The notes under the pieces were generated by a model, which did not search any database, had not been told where the DNA came from, and saw only the letters and a program-made list of their open reading frames with translations. Below, piece after piece: positions 17,965 through 26,196 of a stretch of DNA of 28,567 nucleotides. The translations under genes and the position numbers were made by a program. Each line of letters begins with the position of its first letter. Position 1 is the first letter of the stretch. The DNA comes from Bacteroidia bacterium (GTDB lineage Bacteria; Bacteroidota; Bacteroidia; Bacteroidales; Azobacteroidaceae): contig BNTV01000060.1 of NCBI GenBank assembly GCA_025996865.1, positions 1 through 28,567 of the forward strand, read 5' to 3'.

Positions 17965-19755
17965 ATGAGCGATATCATTCATTTATTATCCGATTCGATT
18001 GCCAATCAAATAGCTGCGGGAGAAGTCATCCAGCGGCCGGCTTCCGTAGTCAAAGAGTTGATGGAAAATTCAATAGATGCCGGCGCTTCAACGATTCAGT
18101 TGAATGTCAAAGATGCCGGACGAACCTTGATTCAAGTGGTCGATAACGGCAAAGGCATGTCGGAAACCGACGCCCGCATGGCATTTGAACGGCACGCAAC
18201 CTCCAAAATCACTACGGCAGATGATTTATTTTCTTTGCGCACCATGGGATTCCGGGGTGAAGCCCTCGCTTCGATTGCCGCTGTCGCCCAAGTAGAATTG
18301 AAAACCGCAAGACTTGACGACAAATCGGGAATACTCCTTTTGATGTCGGCTTCCCAAGTGGAAAAGCAGCAAGCCATCGCCGTCAATCCCGGTAGTATTT
18401 TTTCAGTGAAAAACCTGTTTTTCAATGTGCCTGCGCGTAGAAAATTCCTGAAATCGAATGAGACGGAATTGAAAAACATTATCACCGAATTTGAACGTAT
18501 CGTATTAGTTAATCCGCAGATAGCTTTCGGTTTCCATCACAACGACACGGAAATCATGAATCTTCCCGTTTCCAATTTGAAGCAACGGATTCTCAATGTT
18601 TTCGGGAAAAGATTGGACACGCAGTTATTATCCGTTCATGTAGAAACCTCTTTGGTTTCCGTGACCGGTTTTATCGGGACGCCTGATTCCAGCAGGAAGC
18701 GGGGAAGTCTGCAATATTTCTTTGCCAACAACCGTTACATGCGGCATCCGTATTTCCACAAAGCGGTGATGAACGCTTTCGAACCGTTCATTCCGGGCGG
18801 CGAAATGCCGAATTATTTCCTGTATCTGACGGTCAATCCGGGCAGTGTTGATGTGAACATCCATCCAACCAAGACGGAAATCAAGTTTGAAAACGAACAG
18901 GCGATTTGGATGATTATCAACTCGGCGGTGAAGGAAGCCATCGGAAAAACCAATGCGATTCCCAGCCTCGAATTTGACAGGGAAGATGCGATTGACATGC
19001 CTGTTTACAACAAAAGAACAGTTTCCACAGAAACTCCGAAAATCAATCTGAATGCAAACTATAATCCGTTCAAAAATTCGGAAAAACCGTTCGATTACCA
19101 TTCCAAACCGGCTGTTAGTTGGGAAAAACTGTATCAAGGCGATTCGCTTCCTGAAAAAAATATTCCGGCCCAATCCGAAATCCTTACCGGGGAAAAAAGA
19201 GCAATTCTTTCATACAAAGGAAAATACCTGATTACCTCTTTGAAGTCGGGATTAAGCCTTATCGACCAGCATCGCGCACACGTCCGGATTCTGTTCGACG
19301 AATACATGCAACGGATGCGGCAAAAACAAGGCGTTTCGCAAGGCATGTTATTCCCGGAAATCATTTCTTTTACGCCCACTCAGGCGACTGTTCTTCCTTT
19401 TTTGCTTGACGATTTGGCTTATATGGGCTTTGATTTGGGGGATTTGGGCAGTAATTCGTATTCCATCAACGGCGTTCCGGCCGGATTGGAATCTTCCGAC
19501 ATTGCCGGCATCCTGCAAGATATGACGGACAAAGTTTTGGAAACCGGTTGCGAAGTGAAAGAAGAAATTACGGAAACTCTGGCTTTGGCTTTGGCTAAAA
19601 AAGCGGCTATTCCTTCCGGGAAAATACTTTCGGAAGAAGAAGCTGCCGGATTGGTTGCCGGGCTTTTTGCGTCGTCCTCGCCCAATTATACGCCCGATGG
19701 GAAATTGATTATTTGGGTGCTTTCGGAGGAGGAGTTGGTGAAGCGATTTAAGTAA
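17965..19755 (+). CDS. mutL: DNA mismatch repair protein MutL
   Basis: MutL couples mismatch recognition by MutS to downstream repair. It has 596 residues. The N-terminal GHKL ATPase is intact: IAAGEVIQRPASVVKELMEN SIDAGAS motif I (about residues 14-40), DNGKGM and GFRGEALASI. The transducer region has FNVPARRKFL and VDVNIHPTK. The C-terminal dimerisation domain begins around residue 400. The DQHA(X)2E(X)4E endonuclease motif appears as DQHRAHVRILFDEY, with Val where the first Glu is expected, and the C-terminal CPHGRP motif is replaced by NYTPDGK, so this MutL is probably not a nicking endonuclease. It follows the OstA-like gene by 17 bp. Confidence 0.96.
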   Translation: MSDIIHLLSDSIANQIAAGEVIQRPASVVKELMENSIDAGASTIQLNVKDAGRTLIQVVDNGKGMSETDARMAFERHATSKITTADDLFSLRTMGFRGEALASIAAVAQVELKTARLDDKSGILLLMSASQVEKQQAIAVNPGSIFSVKNLFFNVPARRKFLKSNETELKNIITEFERIVLVNPQIAFGFHHNDTEIMNLPVSNLKQRILNVFGKRLDTQLLSVHVETSLVSVTGFIGTPDSSRKRGSLQYFFANNRYMRHPYFHKAVMNAFEPFIPGGEMPNYFLYLTVNPGSVDVNIHPTKTEIKFENEQAIWMIINSAVKEAIGKTNAIPSLEFDREDAIDMPVYNKRTVSTETPKINLNANYNPFKNSEKPFDYHSKPAVSWEKLYQGDSLPEKNIPAQSEILTGEKRAILSYKGKYLITSLKSGLSLIDQHRAHVRILFDEYMQRMRQKQGVSQGMLFPEIISFTPTQATVLPFLLDDLAYMGFDLGDLGSNSYSINGVPAGLESSDIAGILQDMTDKVLETGCEVKEEITETLALALAKKAAIPSGKILSEEEAAGLVAGLFASSSPNYTPDGKLIIWVLSEEELVKRFK

Positions 19756-19779
19756 CAAACGTAGAGGGTGCAAAATTTA

Positions 19780-19811
19780 TTTGCTTAATTAAGGGAAAAG
19801 TCATATTTTTG
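19780..19811 (+). promoter_or_regulatory. Bacteroidetes-type promoter of the PhoU-like gene
   Basis: TTTG at 19780-19783 and TATTTTTG at 19804-19811 match the -33 TTTG and -7 TAnnTTTG elements with a 20-bp spacer. It is the best promoter match in the window. Transcription would begin near 19818, upstream of ATG 19854, and this rules out a longer TTG start at 19809. Confidence 0.65.
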
Positions 19812-19853
19812 CGTAAGAAAAGATTGAAAAATCAGGTAATATACTTCGCTATC

Positions 19854-20534
19854 ATGTTAGGAAACAAAAATCGGGAATTTGCTCAAATAAGCGGCGATTT
19901 ACAAATCCTTTCCGCAAAGGTGATTGATCAGTTTACGCTGACCGGAACCCTGTTTACGAATGGATGGGAGGATGCATTTTATGAAAAAATTTTGGAAAAC
20001 GAAAAAAGTATTTCCTACCAGAAAGCCATCCTTTTGGAAAAAATTCCAAGGGCGGCGGTGTTGTTTTCACCGAAAGCGGCCGATTTGCGCAAACTCGTTT
20101 CGTATCACGACGTAACGCTTCTGATAGAAGAAATTGATGATTTTTTGATCAGTATCGTTTCTTTTCTTAAGGAATTAAATCTCAGCGATTCGGATTACAC
20201 GGACTTCAAGTTGACATTGAAAAAAATGGTACGTTCCCTGAAGGATTTGGCTAATGCGGCTATTTTTTCGTTTATCCGGGAAGACAAAGCCGAAACGATT
20301 CGGATTTTGGGAAAAAATACGGATATTGAGCAACTATCCACGGAAATTACCGAAAATATCGTCGCTTCTTTTCAGGAAATACCTTTGAGCGGACAGCAAG
20401 TCCTGAATATAATTTCCTTGAACAAAGTGGCTTATATCCTGGAAAAAATTAAAAATTGTGTACTGAATATTGCAAAATCAACCATTTATGCAACTGAAGG
20501 TACAAACATCAGACATCAACTTTCACAATCATAA
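19854..20534 (+). CDS. phoU: PhoU-like phosphate signalling protein
   Basis: Cytoplasmic helical regulator of 226 residues that in other bacteria relays the state of the phosphate transporter to PhoR. Two PhoU-type three-helix repeats are visible; the second ends in YILEKIKNCVLNIAKSTIYATEGTNIRH, like PhoU C-termini (NIAEDVIYLVEG...). PKAADLRKLVSY is another PhoU-like phrase. It directly precedes a PhoB-like regulator (3 bp) and a PhoR-like kinase, which supports the call. No pstSCAB or pit transporter gene is in the window. DUF47/Pit-accessory proteins have a similar fold and are the alternative. Confidence 0.75.
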   Translation: MLGNKNREFAQISGDLQILSAKVIDQFTLTGTLFTNGWEDAFYEKILENEKSISYQKAILLEKIPRAAVLFSPKAADLRKLVSYHDVTLLIEEIDDFLISIVSFLKELNLSDSDYTDFKLTLKKMVRSLKDLANAAIFSFIREDKAETIRILGKNTDIEQLSTEITENIVASFQEIPLSGQQVLNIISLNKVAYILEKIKNCVLNIAKSTIYATEGTNIRHQLSQS

Positions 20535-20537
20535 ATC

Positions 20538-21257
20538 ATGGAACCAATCAAATTACTAATTGTTGACGATGAAGAAGATATACTTGAAATCCTTCAGTTT
20601 AACTTGGAAAGCGAAGGATTTGTTATCGACACGGCTTTATCGGGGGAGGAAGCGCTCGAAAAACTGACTCCCGAACACAAGTTAATCCTGTTGGACGTGA
20701 TGATGGACGGAATGTCGGGATTCAGAGTGGCGGAGAAATTGCGGAAAGATAACATCCAGACCCCCATCATCTTCCTGACAGCCAAGGGAACAGAAAACGA
20801 CATGCTGACCGGTTTCTCGGTTGGCGCCGACGATTACATCACCAAACCGTTTTCCGTCAAGGAAGTTGTCGCAAGGGTAAAAGCCATTACCAAAAGAGGT
20901 TATGTGACTTTTCCGGCTTTGGAAGAGGCCAAAGATGTCATCACTATCGGCGACTTGAACCTGAATTTGGTTACCAAAGACGTCGAACTGAAAGGAGAGA
21001 AAATCATCTTAACCAAGAAAGAACTTGAAATCCTGAGTTTATTGATGTTGCATCCCCAGAAGGTCTTTACGCGGAAAGAAATCCTCGAAGAGATTTGGAA
21101 AAACGAAAGTTATGTTTTGGAACGAACGGTCGATGTGCATGTGGCGCGCCTGCGAAAAAAATTGGACGAATACGGAACTTATATAACCAATCGTTCGGGT
21201 TACGGATATTCTTTCAACGATTCCGCACGTATCTACAATCATGAAAACAACGTATAG
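20538..21257 (+). CDS. phoB: PhoB-like response regulator (OmpR/PhoB family)
   Basis: Two-component response regulator of 239 residues. The receiver domain (about 4-120) has the acidic pair Asp10/Asp11, phospho-acceptor Asp53 (LILLDVMMDG), Thr81 and Lys102 in TKPF. The C-terminal winged helix (about 140-232) shows ILTKKELEILSLLMLHPQKV and the recognition helix region RTVDVHVARLRKKL, ending GYGYSF. The 3' end overlaps the kinase gene by 17 bp. The phosphate role rests on the PhoU-like neighbour; RprY-type regulators in Bacteroidetes look similar. Confidence 0.88.
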   Translation: MEPIKLLIVDDEEDILEILQFNLESEGFVIDTALSGEEALEKLTPEHKLILLDVMMDGMSGFRVAEKLRKDNIQTPIIFLTAKGTENDMLTGFSVGADDYITKPFSVKEVVARVKAITKRGYVTFPALEEAKDVITIGDLNLNLVTKDVELKGEKIILTKKELEILSLLMLHPQKVFTRKEILEEIWKNESYVLERTVDVHVARLRKKLDEYGTYITNRSGYGYSFNDSARIYNHENNV

Positions 21258-22971
21258 AAATCATACCTATATCAGCATTTTAGCTATCCTTTTGGTATTT
21301 TCGGCTTTAATCGTTCTGATTTCTCTGAACAGGGAAAAAAAATTGAAATCAAACGTTTTTATATCCGACCAAATTGTGTATGCTAATATTACCGAAGAAT
21401 TTATTGCCCGGAGAAATTTGTATCCCGACAGTTTAAACACTTTGTCGAGAATCACTTCGCTCTTTCCGGACTATTTGAGTGTGAGCGTTTTAAACAAAAA
21501 CAGCGACATTTTGTTCAATAATCATTTCGGGCCGGATCATCCCTCCGAAAACAATGCCGATAGCCCTGAAATCAAAATGGCGCTTCTGTACGGTAAAGGA
21601 CAGAGTATCAGGGAATCGGAAATTTTTGGTTCTACTTTTATGTATTACGCCGTTTATTATGACGACCACATTGTCAGGATTGCTTTTCCCTACGGAAAGA
21701 CAATCAAAAATGCGTTGAAACCGGACATGGCTTTTGCCGTTTTGGAAATCGTCTTGTTTTTGTCGTTTGCATTTATCCTTTCCTTGTTTTATCGAGATTT
21801 TAAAAAATCAATTTCCAAATTGAAAATGTTTCTGTCGGAATTTCAAATCCGGCAAAAATTTTCGACAGGTGTACAATTTAAAGACAACGATTTACAGGAA
21901 ATTCAACAGATGATTATCGATATCAGTAAACAGCTGGAAGTGAATAAGAAAACCATTTTGCTCGAAAGGGAAAAACTGTTGGAACATTTTCATCATTCCG
22001 AAGAGGGTATTTCGTTTTTTACTAAAAAGTTGGAAAATATTTATACTAATTCTCATTTTATCCAGTACCTGAACACGATTCTCAATCAAATCACTTTCAA
22101 TGTCAACGATTTATTCAAATCGCCTGTTTTCGAAGAAATTGTTCAGTTTCTCGAAAACCCGAAAGACCGGCGTTCCATTGAAACGAAAATCCGGGTGAGC
22201 GGAAACTCTTTTTTCGTGCAGTCAATAATTTTTGACGATAAAAGTTTTGAAATAATTATCCACGATATTTCCGAAACGGAAAAAAACAATTTCGACCGCG
22301 CCGAAATGATTAACAACATCGCTCATGAGTTGCGGACACCGGTGACAAGTGTTCGCGGCTATCTTGAAACGATGATTGAGTATGATAATTTGAGTAAAGA
22401 AAAGCAGGTCGTTTTTATCCAAAGAGCTTATAAGCAAATACTTCGCCTGTCGGAAATCATCCGGGACGTCGTTCTCCTTTCCAAAACAAACGAAGCTTCC
22501 GAATCCTTTGATATGGAAAAAATTAGTATTTATGACCTCATTCAGGAATTAATGCAGGATACAAACGAGATTATCAAAAAGTGCAGTGCAACAATCGATT
22601 GTCAAATTGGTAAAAATGTCGTTGTGGAAGGAAGCCGCACCCTGCTGTCTTCGATTTTTTGGAATTTGATTAACAATGCTTTAAAATATGCCGGTGAAAA
22701 TGTAACCATCATCATCCGGAATTACATGGAAGATGGCGAATTTTATTACTTTTCTTTTGCGGACAACGGAAAAGGCATTGAAGATAAATACCTTGACCAT
22801 ATTTTTGAACGGTTTTACCGCATCAATGAAGGCCGGACAAGAGAGAAAGGCGGTTCGGGATTGGGATTGGCGATCGTCAAGGATGCGATTAAATTTCATC
22901 ATGGCAAAATCCATGCCAAAAATCGGACTGGGGGCGGGTTGGAGTTTTTGTTCACCCTGCGGAAAAAATAA
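21241..22971 (+). CDS. phoR: PhoR-like sensor histidine kinase
   Basis: Membrane sensor kinase of 576 residues. Transmembrane helices at about 9-29 and 163-185 bracket an extracytoplasmic sensor of about 130 residues. A PAS-like linker follows (about 255-350). The HisKA domain carries the phospho-acceptor His362 in NNIAHELRTPVTSVRGYL. The ATPase domain has the N box (FWNLINNALKYAG), G1 (FADNGKGIEDKYLDHIFERF) and G2 (GGSGLGLAIVKDAI). Overlap with the regulator gene marks the cognate pair. Assignment as PhoR follows from the PhoU-like gene; the actual signal is not shown by sequence. Confidence 0.88.
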   Translation: MKTTYRNHTYISILAILLVFSALIVLISLNREKKLKSNVFISDQIVYANITEEFIARRNLYPDSLNTLSRITSLFPDYLSVSVLNKNSDILFNNHFGPDHPSENNADSPEIKMALLYGKGQSIRESEIFGSTFMYYAVYYDDHIVRIAFPYGKTIKNALKPDMAFAVLEIVLFLSFAFILSLFYRDFKKSISKLKMFLSEFQIRQKFSTGVQFKDNDLQEIQQMIIDISKQLEVNKKTILLEREKLLEHFHHSEEGISFFTKKLENIYTNSHFIQYLNTILNQITFNVNDLFKSPVFEEIVQFLENPKDRRSIETKIRVSGNSFFVQSIIFDDKSFEIIIHDISETEKNNFDRAEMINNIAHELRTPVTSVRGYLETMIEYDNLSKEKQVVFIQRAYKQILRLSEIIRDVVLLSKTNEASESFDMEKISIYDLIQELMQDTNEIIKKCSATIDCQIGKNVVVEGSRTLLSSIFWNLINNALKYAGENVTIIIRNYMEDGEFYYFSFADNGKGIEDKYLDHIFERFYRINEGRTREKGGSGLGLAIVKDAIKFHHGKIHAKNRTGGGLEFLFTLRKK

Positions 22972-23021
22972 TTGAGAATTTAAAAATTGAGAATTGAGAA
23001 TTGAGAATTGAAAATTTAAAA
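22972..23021. repeat. 7-bp tandem repeat (TTGAGAA) between phoR and phosphoesterase genes
   Basis: TTGAGAA occurs once at 22972-22978, then three times in direct succession at 22987-23007, followed by a fourth degenerate copy TTGAAAA (23008-23014). Both flanks end in TTTAAAAA. It fills nearly all of the gap after the phoR stop and reaches to about 10 bp before the ATG at 23031. Slippage could change copy number. Confidence 0.7.
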
Positions 23022-23030
23022 ATGTTATAG

Positions 23031-24146
23031 ATGAAGCCGTTTTTTATTGTTGTATTTCTGATTTATAGTGTAATCAATGCCTATATTTTTTACAAAACTT
23101 GGCGAGTTATTCCTGAAATAAGAGTAGTAAAAGTCTTGTTTTCGGTTGTTTATTTCTTTCTCTATTCGGCATTTATCATTGCCATGTTGGGACGAAATGC
23201 GCTTCCGTTGGGTGTACAAAAATTCCTCTATTTCCCGGGATCATCCTGGTTGGGAATTATGCTCTACCTTTTACTCTTTTTCCTGCTTACGGATTTGATT
23301 TATGGTTTAGGCAGGCTTTTCCGACTTTTTAAACAGTCGAAAAATTTCCGGAAAATACAAGTCCTGACCGGATATGTATTGGTCTTAGGATTAGCTATTT
23401 ACGGGTATTATCGTTTTACGCATCCCCAAATATCGGAACAGGAAATCGTAATTCATAAAAAAGCAGGTGATTATAAAGAGCTGAAAATCGTCGGATTAAG
23501 CGATTTGCACTTGGGTGTAAACATTGATAAAAACCGGCTGAAACGCATCGTTCAATTCGTGAATGCTCAAAATCCCGATTTGGTCATCATCGCAGGCGAT
23601 GTGGTCGATAACAATGCTTCACCCTTAATGCAGGAGAAAATGTGGGAAGAATTTGAACAGATGCATGCACCGCTTGGCATTTATGCTTGTCTGGGAAACC
23701 ATGAGTACCTGAGTGGTATCGAATCAAGCATGAATTTTTTGCGAAAGACAAATGTCCGGCTTCTCATTGATGATGCAGCCTTGGTTAATGATAGCTTCTG
23801 GCTCATCGGACGAGATGATTTGCAAGGCAATGGCAACCGGAAATCTTTGACTGATTTAGTTTCAAAAACAGGGGTAAGTTTTCCGCTATTTTTACTTGAT
23901 CATGAGCCGATTAACTTAAATGATGCGGAACAAAACGGTATTGACTTGCAATTTTCGGGACATACCCACCTTGGACAAATTTGGCCGTTCAGCCTGATGG
24001 TGGAAAAAATGTACGAAACGGCTTATGGTTATAACCGGAAAGGAAATACGCAGTATTATATTACTTCCGGTATCGGATTGTGGGGACCGCCTTTCCGCAT
24101 TGGAACAAACTCGGAAATTGTGGTTTTTAAAATCCGGTTTTTGTAG
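23031..24146 (+). CDS. membrane-anchored metallophosphoesterase
   Basis: Calcineurin-like phosphoesterase of 371 residues. The N-terminal third has four hydrophobic segments (about 4-20, 33-54, 72-94, 108-126). The phosphoesterase domain follows: SDLHLG with Asp158 and His160, AGDVVDN near 189, LGNHEYLSG near 222, DHEP near 290 and SGHTHLGQIWP near 310, so the two-metal site is complete. It resembles the YaeI/YkuE-type family, whose members act on membrane-associated substrates such as UDP-sugar lipid intermediates; the substrate here is unknown. It follows phoR by 59 bp and may belong to the same Pho transcript. Confidence 0.88.
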   Translation: MKPFFIVVFLIYSVINAYIFYKTWRVIPEIRVVKVLFSVVYFFLYSAFIIAMLGRNALPLGVQKFLYFPGSSWLGIMLYLLLFFLLTDLIYGLGRLFRLFKQSKNFRKIQVLTGYVLVLGLAIYGYYRFTHPQISEQEIVIHKKAGDYKELKIVGLSDLHLGVNIDKNRLKRIVQFVNAQNPDLVIIAGDVVDNNASPLMQEKMWEEFEQMHAPLGIYACLGNHEYLSGIESSMNFLRKTNVRLLIDDAALVNDSFWLIGRDDLQGNGNRKSLTDLVSKTGVSFPLFLLDHEPINLNDAEQNGIDLQFSGHTHLGQIWPFSLMVEKMYETAYGYNRKGNTQYYITSGIGLWGPPFRIGTNSEIVVFKIRFL

Positions 24147-24176
24147 TTCCCGGTTGGGACTTTTGATAATATTATT

Positions 24177-24184
24177 TACCTTTG
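24177..24184 (+). promoter_or_regulatory. -7 promoter element of the phosphatase-fusion gene
   Basis: TACCTTTG fits TAnnTTTG; GTTG at 24153-24156 is a 3-of-4 match to the -33 TTTG with a 20-bp spacer. It lies 49 bp before ATG 24234, suggesting the fusion gene has its own promoter. Confidence 0.5.
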
Positions 24185-24233
24185 CTCCTCAAAAATTAAT
24201 TTTGTATGATCTTATAAAATAAATTATACACGC

Positions 24234-26102
24234 ATGAAGACATTTTTTATTAAAACATTTTTTTATATTTGCTGTTTTAGCTTGTCCTTTAATCTGTTGG
24301 GGCAAACTTCCGTCTATCCGAAATTTGAGAATGCGGTTCGGGTAATGTCCTATAATGTCCGTAATGCAATAGGAATGGACGAAAAGGTGGATTACGAGCG
24401 TATTTCAAATGTCATTCTTCAAGTATCTCCGGATGTGGTTGCTTTACAGGAACTTGATAGTGTGACCGAACGGAGCGGAAAAACGGATGTGCTATCCGTT
24501 TTAGGCGGATTGACCAAAATGTACGCCGTATATGGAGCATCCATTGATTTTCAGGGCGGAAAATATGGCGTGGGGATTTTGTCGAAAGAAAAGCCTTTGT
24601 CATGGAAACGAATCCCGCTTCCGGGACGCGAAGAACGCCGCTCCCTGTTGATTGTGGAGTTTGAGAAGTATATTGTTTGCTGTACGCATTATTCCCTGAA
24701 TGCAGAGGATCGCCTGGCTTCTTCGAAAATTGTAAATAAGGAGGCGGCTTCATTTGGAAAGCCTGCTTTCTTGGCCGGAGATTTGAATGGTCAACCGGAA
24801 TCGAAAGAAATTCTGGAACTCGCCGAATTTTGGAAAACATTGAATGATCCCAAAAAATTCACTTTTCCGTCCGATAAACCGGACATGACTATTGATTATA
24901 TTTTCGGTCATAAAGCGGATGGTAAAACCTATTCCGTATTGCAACGGAGGGTATTGGACGAGCCGGTTGCTTCGGATCATTTACCCTTGTTTGTGGACGT
25001 TCGACTGAACGCGGCTCAATCGGAAATTCTTCGTACCAATCCGTATCTTCAGGCCCCTGCAACAGATGCCATGACTATTATGTGGCATACGAACGTGCCT
25101 TGTTACAGTTGGTTGGAATACGGGACGGATACTTTGAATATGAAACGGGTACGCGCTTATATCGAAGGAGAAGTTATTGCCAATACCAAATTAAACAAGA
25201 TTCGGCTTACAGGCCTTACGCCGGGTACAAAATATTATTATCGGATTTATTCCCAAGAAATTACGTATTATGGGCCTTACCTGAAAGAATTTGGAGAAAC
25301 GGTAAGTTCCGGAATCACTTCTTTCAAGACTTTGGATGATAGATCAACTGACTTTACAGCCGTTATTTTCAATGATATCCATGATAATTATCCGCTGTTT
25401 GATAAATTATATGCCCGGGTAAAAGATATTCCCTGTGATATCGTATTTTTCAACGGGGATTGTATTGCAGATGTCCAGAGCGAATCGATAGCCCTTAATT
25501 CCATCGGTTATTACGGTAATAAAATCGGTGCGGATAAGGTTCCCAGCATTTATCTGAGAGGTAATCACGAAACCCGCGGCGCTTATTCCATGTTTTTGTG
25601 GAACTTATTGGAGCGCATGGATGGACATTCTTACGGGGCTTTTAATATTGGGGATACCCGTTTTGTCCTGCTTGATTGTGGAGAAGACAAACCCGACGAA
25701 CACCCGGTTTATTACGATTTGAACGATTTTACGCAACTCCGTAAGGATCAGGCCGGATTTTTGAAGAAGGAAATTGCTTCAAAAGAATTTAAATCGGCAA
25801 CCAAGCGGGTATTGATTCATCATATTCCGGTATATGGAATGAGGGAGGAAGCGTTTGTTCCCTGTCGTGATTTTTGGGGTGATGTGTTGGCAACAGCGAA
25901 TTTTTCGGTTTGCCTGAACGGGCATACTCATCGTTATAATTACATTCCCAAGGGACAGGAAAGCAATAAATTTCCGGTAATTATTGGTGGCGGTAGTAAT
26001 GAAAAATCAGCTACGGTAGCAATCTTGAAAAAAACGGGAAAAGTGTTGACTCTGAAAGTACTGAATACGGAAGGCGAGTGTTTGCTTGATTTGAATTTGT
26101 GA
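24234..26102 (+). CDS. exported fusion: EEP-family phosphatase/nuclease + Fn3-like + calcineurin-like phosphatase
   Basis: Exported protein of 622 residues with three parts. After a signal peptide (about 1-24, ending LLGQ) comes an endonuclease/exonuclease/phosphatase domain (about 35-260): YNVRN, LQELDS, AGDLNGQ and SDHLPLFVDV carry the expected Asn, Glu, Asp-x-Asn and Asp-His residues. Then a fibronectin-III-like domain (about 265-375; NPYLQAPATDAMTIMWHT, LTGLTPGTKYYYRIYS), as in purple acid phosphatases. Last a metallophosphoesterase domain (about 380-600): NDIHDN, FNGDCIAD, RGNHE near 443, LIHHIPVYG and NGHTHRYN. Both catalytic centres look intact. Both domain families cleave phosphoesters, so phosphate release from extracellular nucleotides, DNA or phospholipids is plausible. 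Confidence 0.85.
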   Translation: MKTFFIKTFFYICCFSLSFNLLGQTSVYPKFENAVRVMSYNVRNAIGMDEKVDYERISNVILQVSPDVVALQELDSVTERSGKTDVLSVLGGLTKMYAVYGASIDFQGGKYGVGILSKEKPLSWKRIPLPGREERRSLLIVEFEKYIVCCTHYSLNAEDRLASSKIVNKEAASFGKPAFLAGDLNGQPESKEILELAEFWKTLNDPKKFTFPSDKPDMTIDYIFGHKADGKTYSVLQRRVLDEPVASDHLPLFVDVRLNAAQSEILRTNPYLQAPATDAMTIMWHTNVPCYSWLEYGTDTLNMKRVRAYIEGEVIANTKLNKIRLTGLTPGTKYYYRIYSQEITYYGPYLKEFGETVSSGITSFKTLDDRSTDFTAVIFNDIHDNYPLFDKLYARVKDIPCDIVFFNGDCIADVQSESIALNSIGYYGNKIGADKVPSIYLRGNHETRGAYSMFLWNLLERMDGHSYGAFNIGDTRFVLLDCGEDKPDEHPVYYDLNDFTQLRKDQAGFLKKEIASKEFKSATKRVLIHHIPVYGMREEAFVPCRDFWGDVLATANFSVCLNGHTHRYNYIPKGQESNKFPVIIGGGSNEKSATVAILKKTGKVLTLKVLNTEGECLLDLNL

Positions 26103-26117
26103 ACAGAATCCGGTGAC

Positions 26118-26149
26118 GACCGGCAACATGCCGGTCTCCTTTATTATTG
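26118..26149 (+). terminator. rho-independent terminator after the phosphatase fusion gene
   Basis: GACCGGCA-aca-TGCCGGTC forms a perfect 8-bp GC-rich stem with a 3-nt loop at 26118-26136, followed by a T-rich tract (CCTTTATTATT). It lies 15 bp after the stop of the fusion gene and ahead of the next promoter. It is the clearest terminator in the window. Confidence 0.75.
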
Positions 26150-26152
26150 TCG

Positions 26153-26160
26153 TACCTTTG
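26153..26160 (+). promoter_or_regulatory. -7 promoter element of the fucosidase gene
   Basis: TACCTTTG, identical to the element at 24177-24184 and fitting TAnnTTTG, lies 36 bp before ATG 26197 and just after the terminator hairpin. No -33 TTTG at the standard distance, so activation by a regulator is possible. Confidence 0.5.
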
Positions 26161-26196
26161 TTGTCTATAAAATATCAACTTATAATTTAAAATAAC

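Noticed and set aside
23025..23219. 64-codon minus-strand frame
   Set aside because: Antisense to the start of the membrane phosphoesterase; no supporting features.
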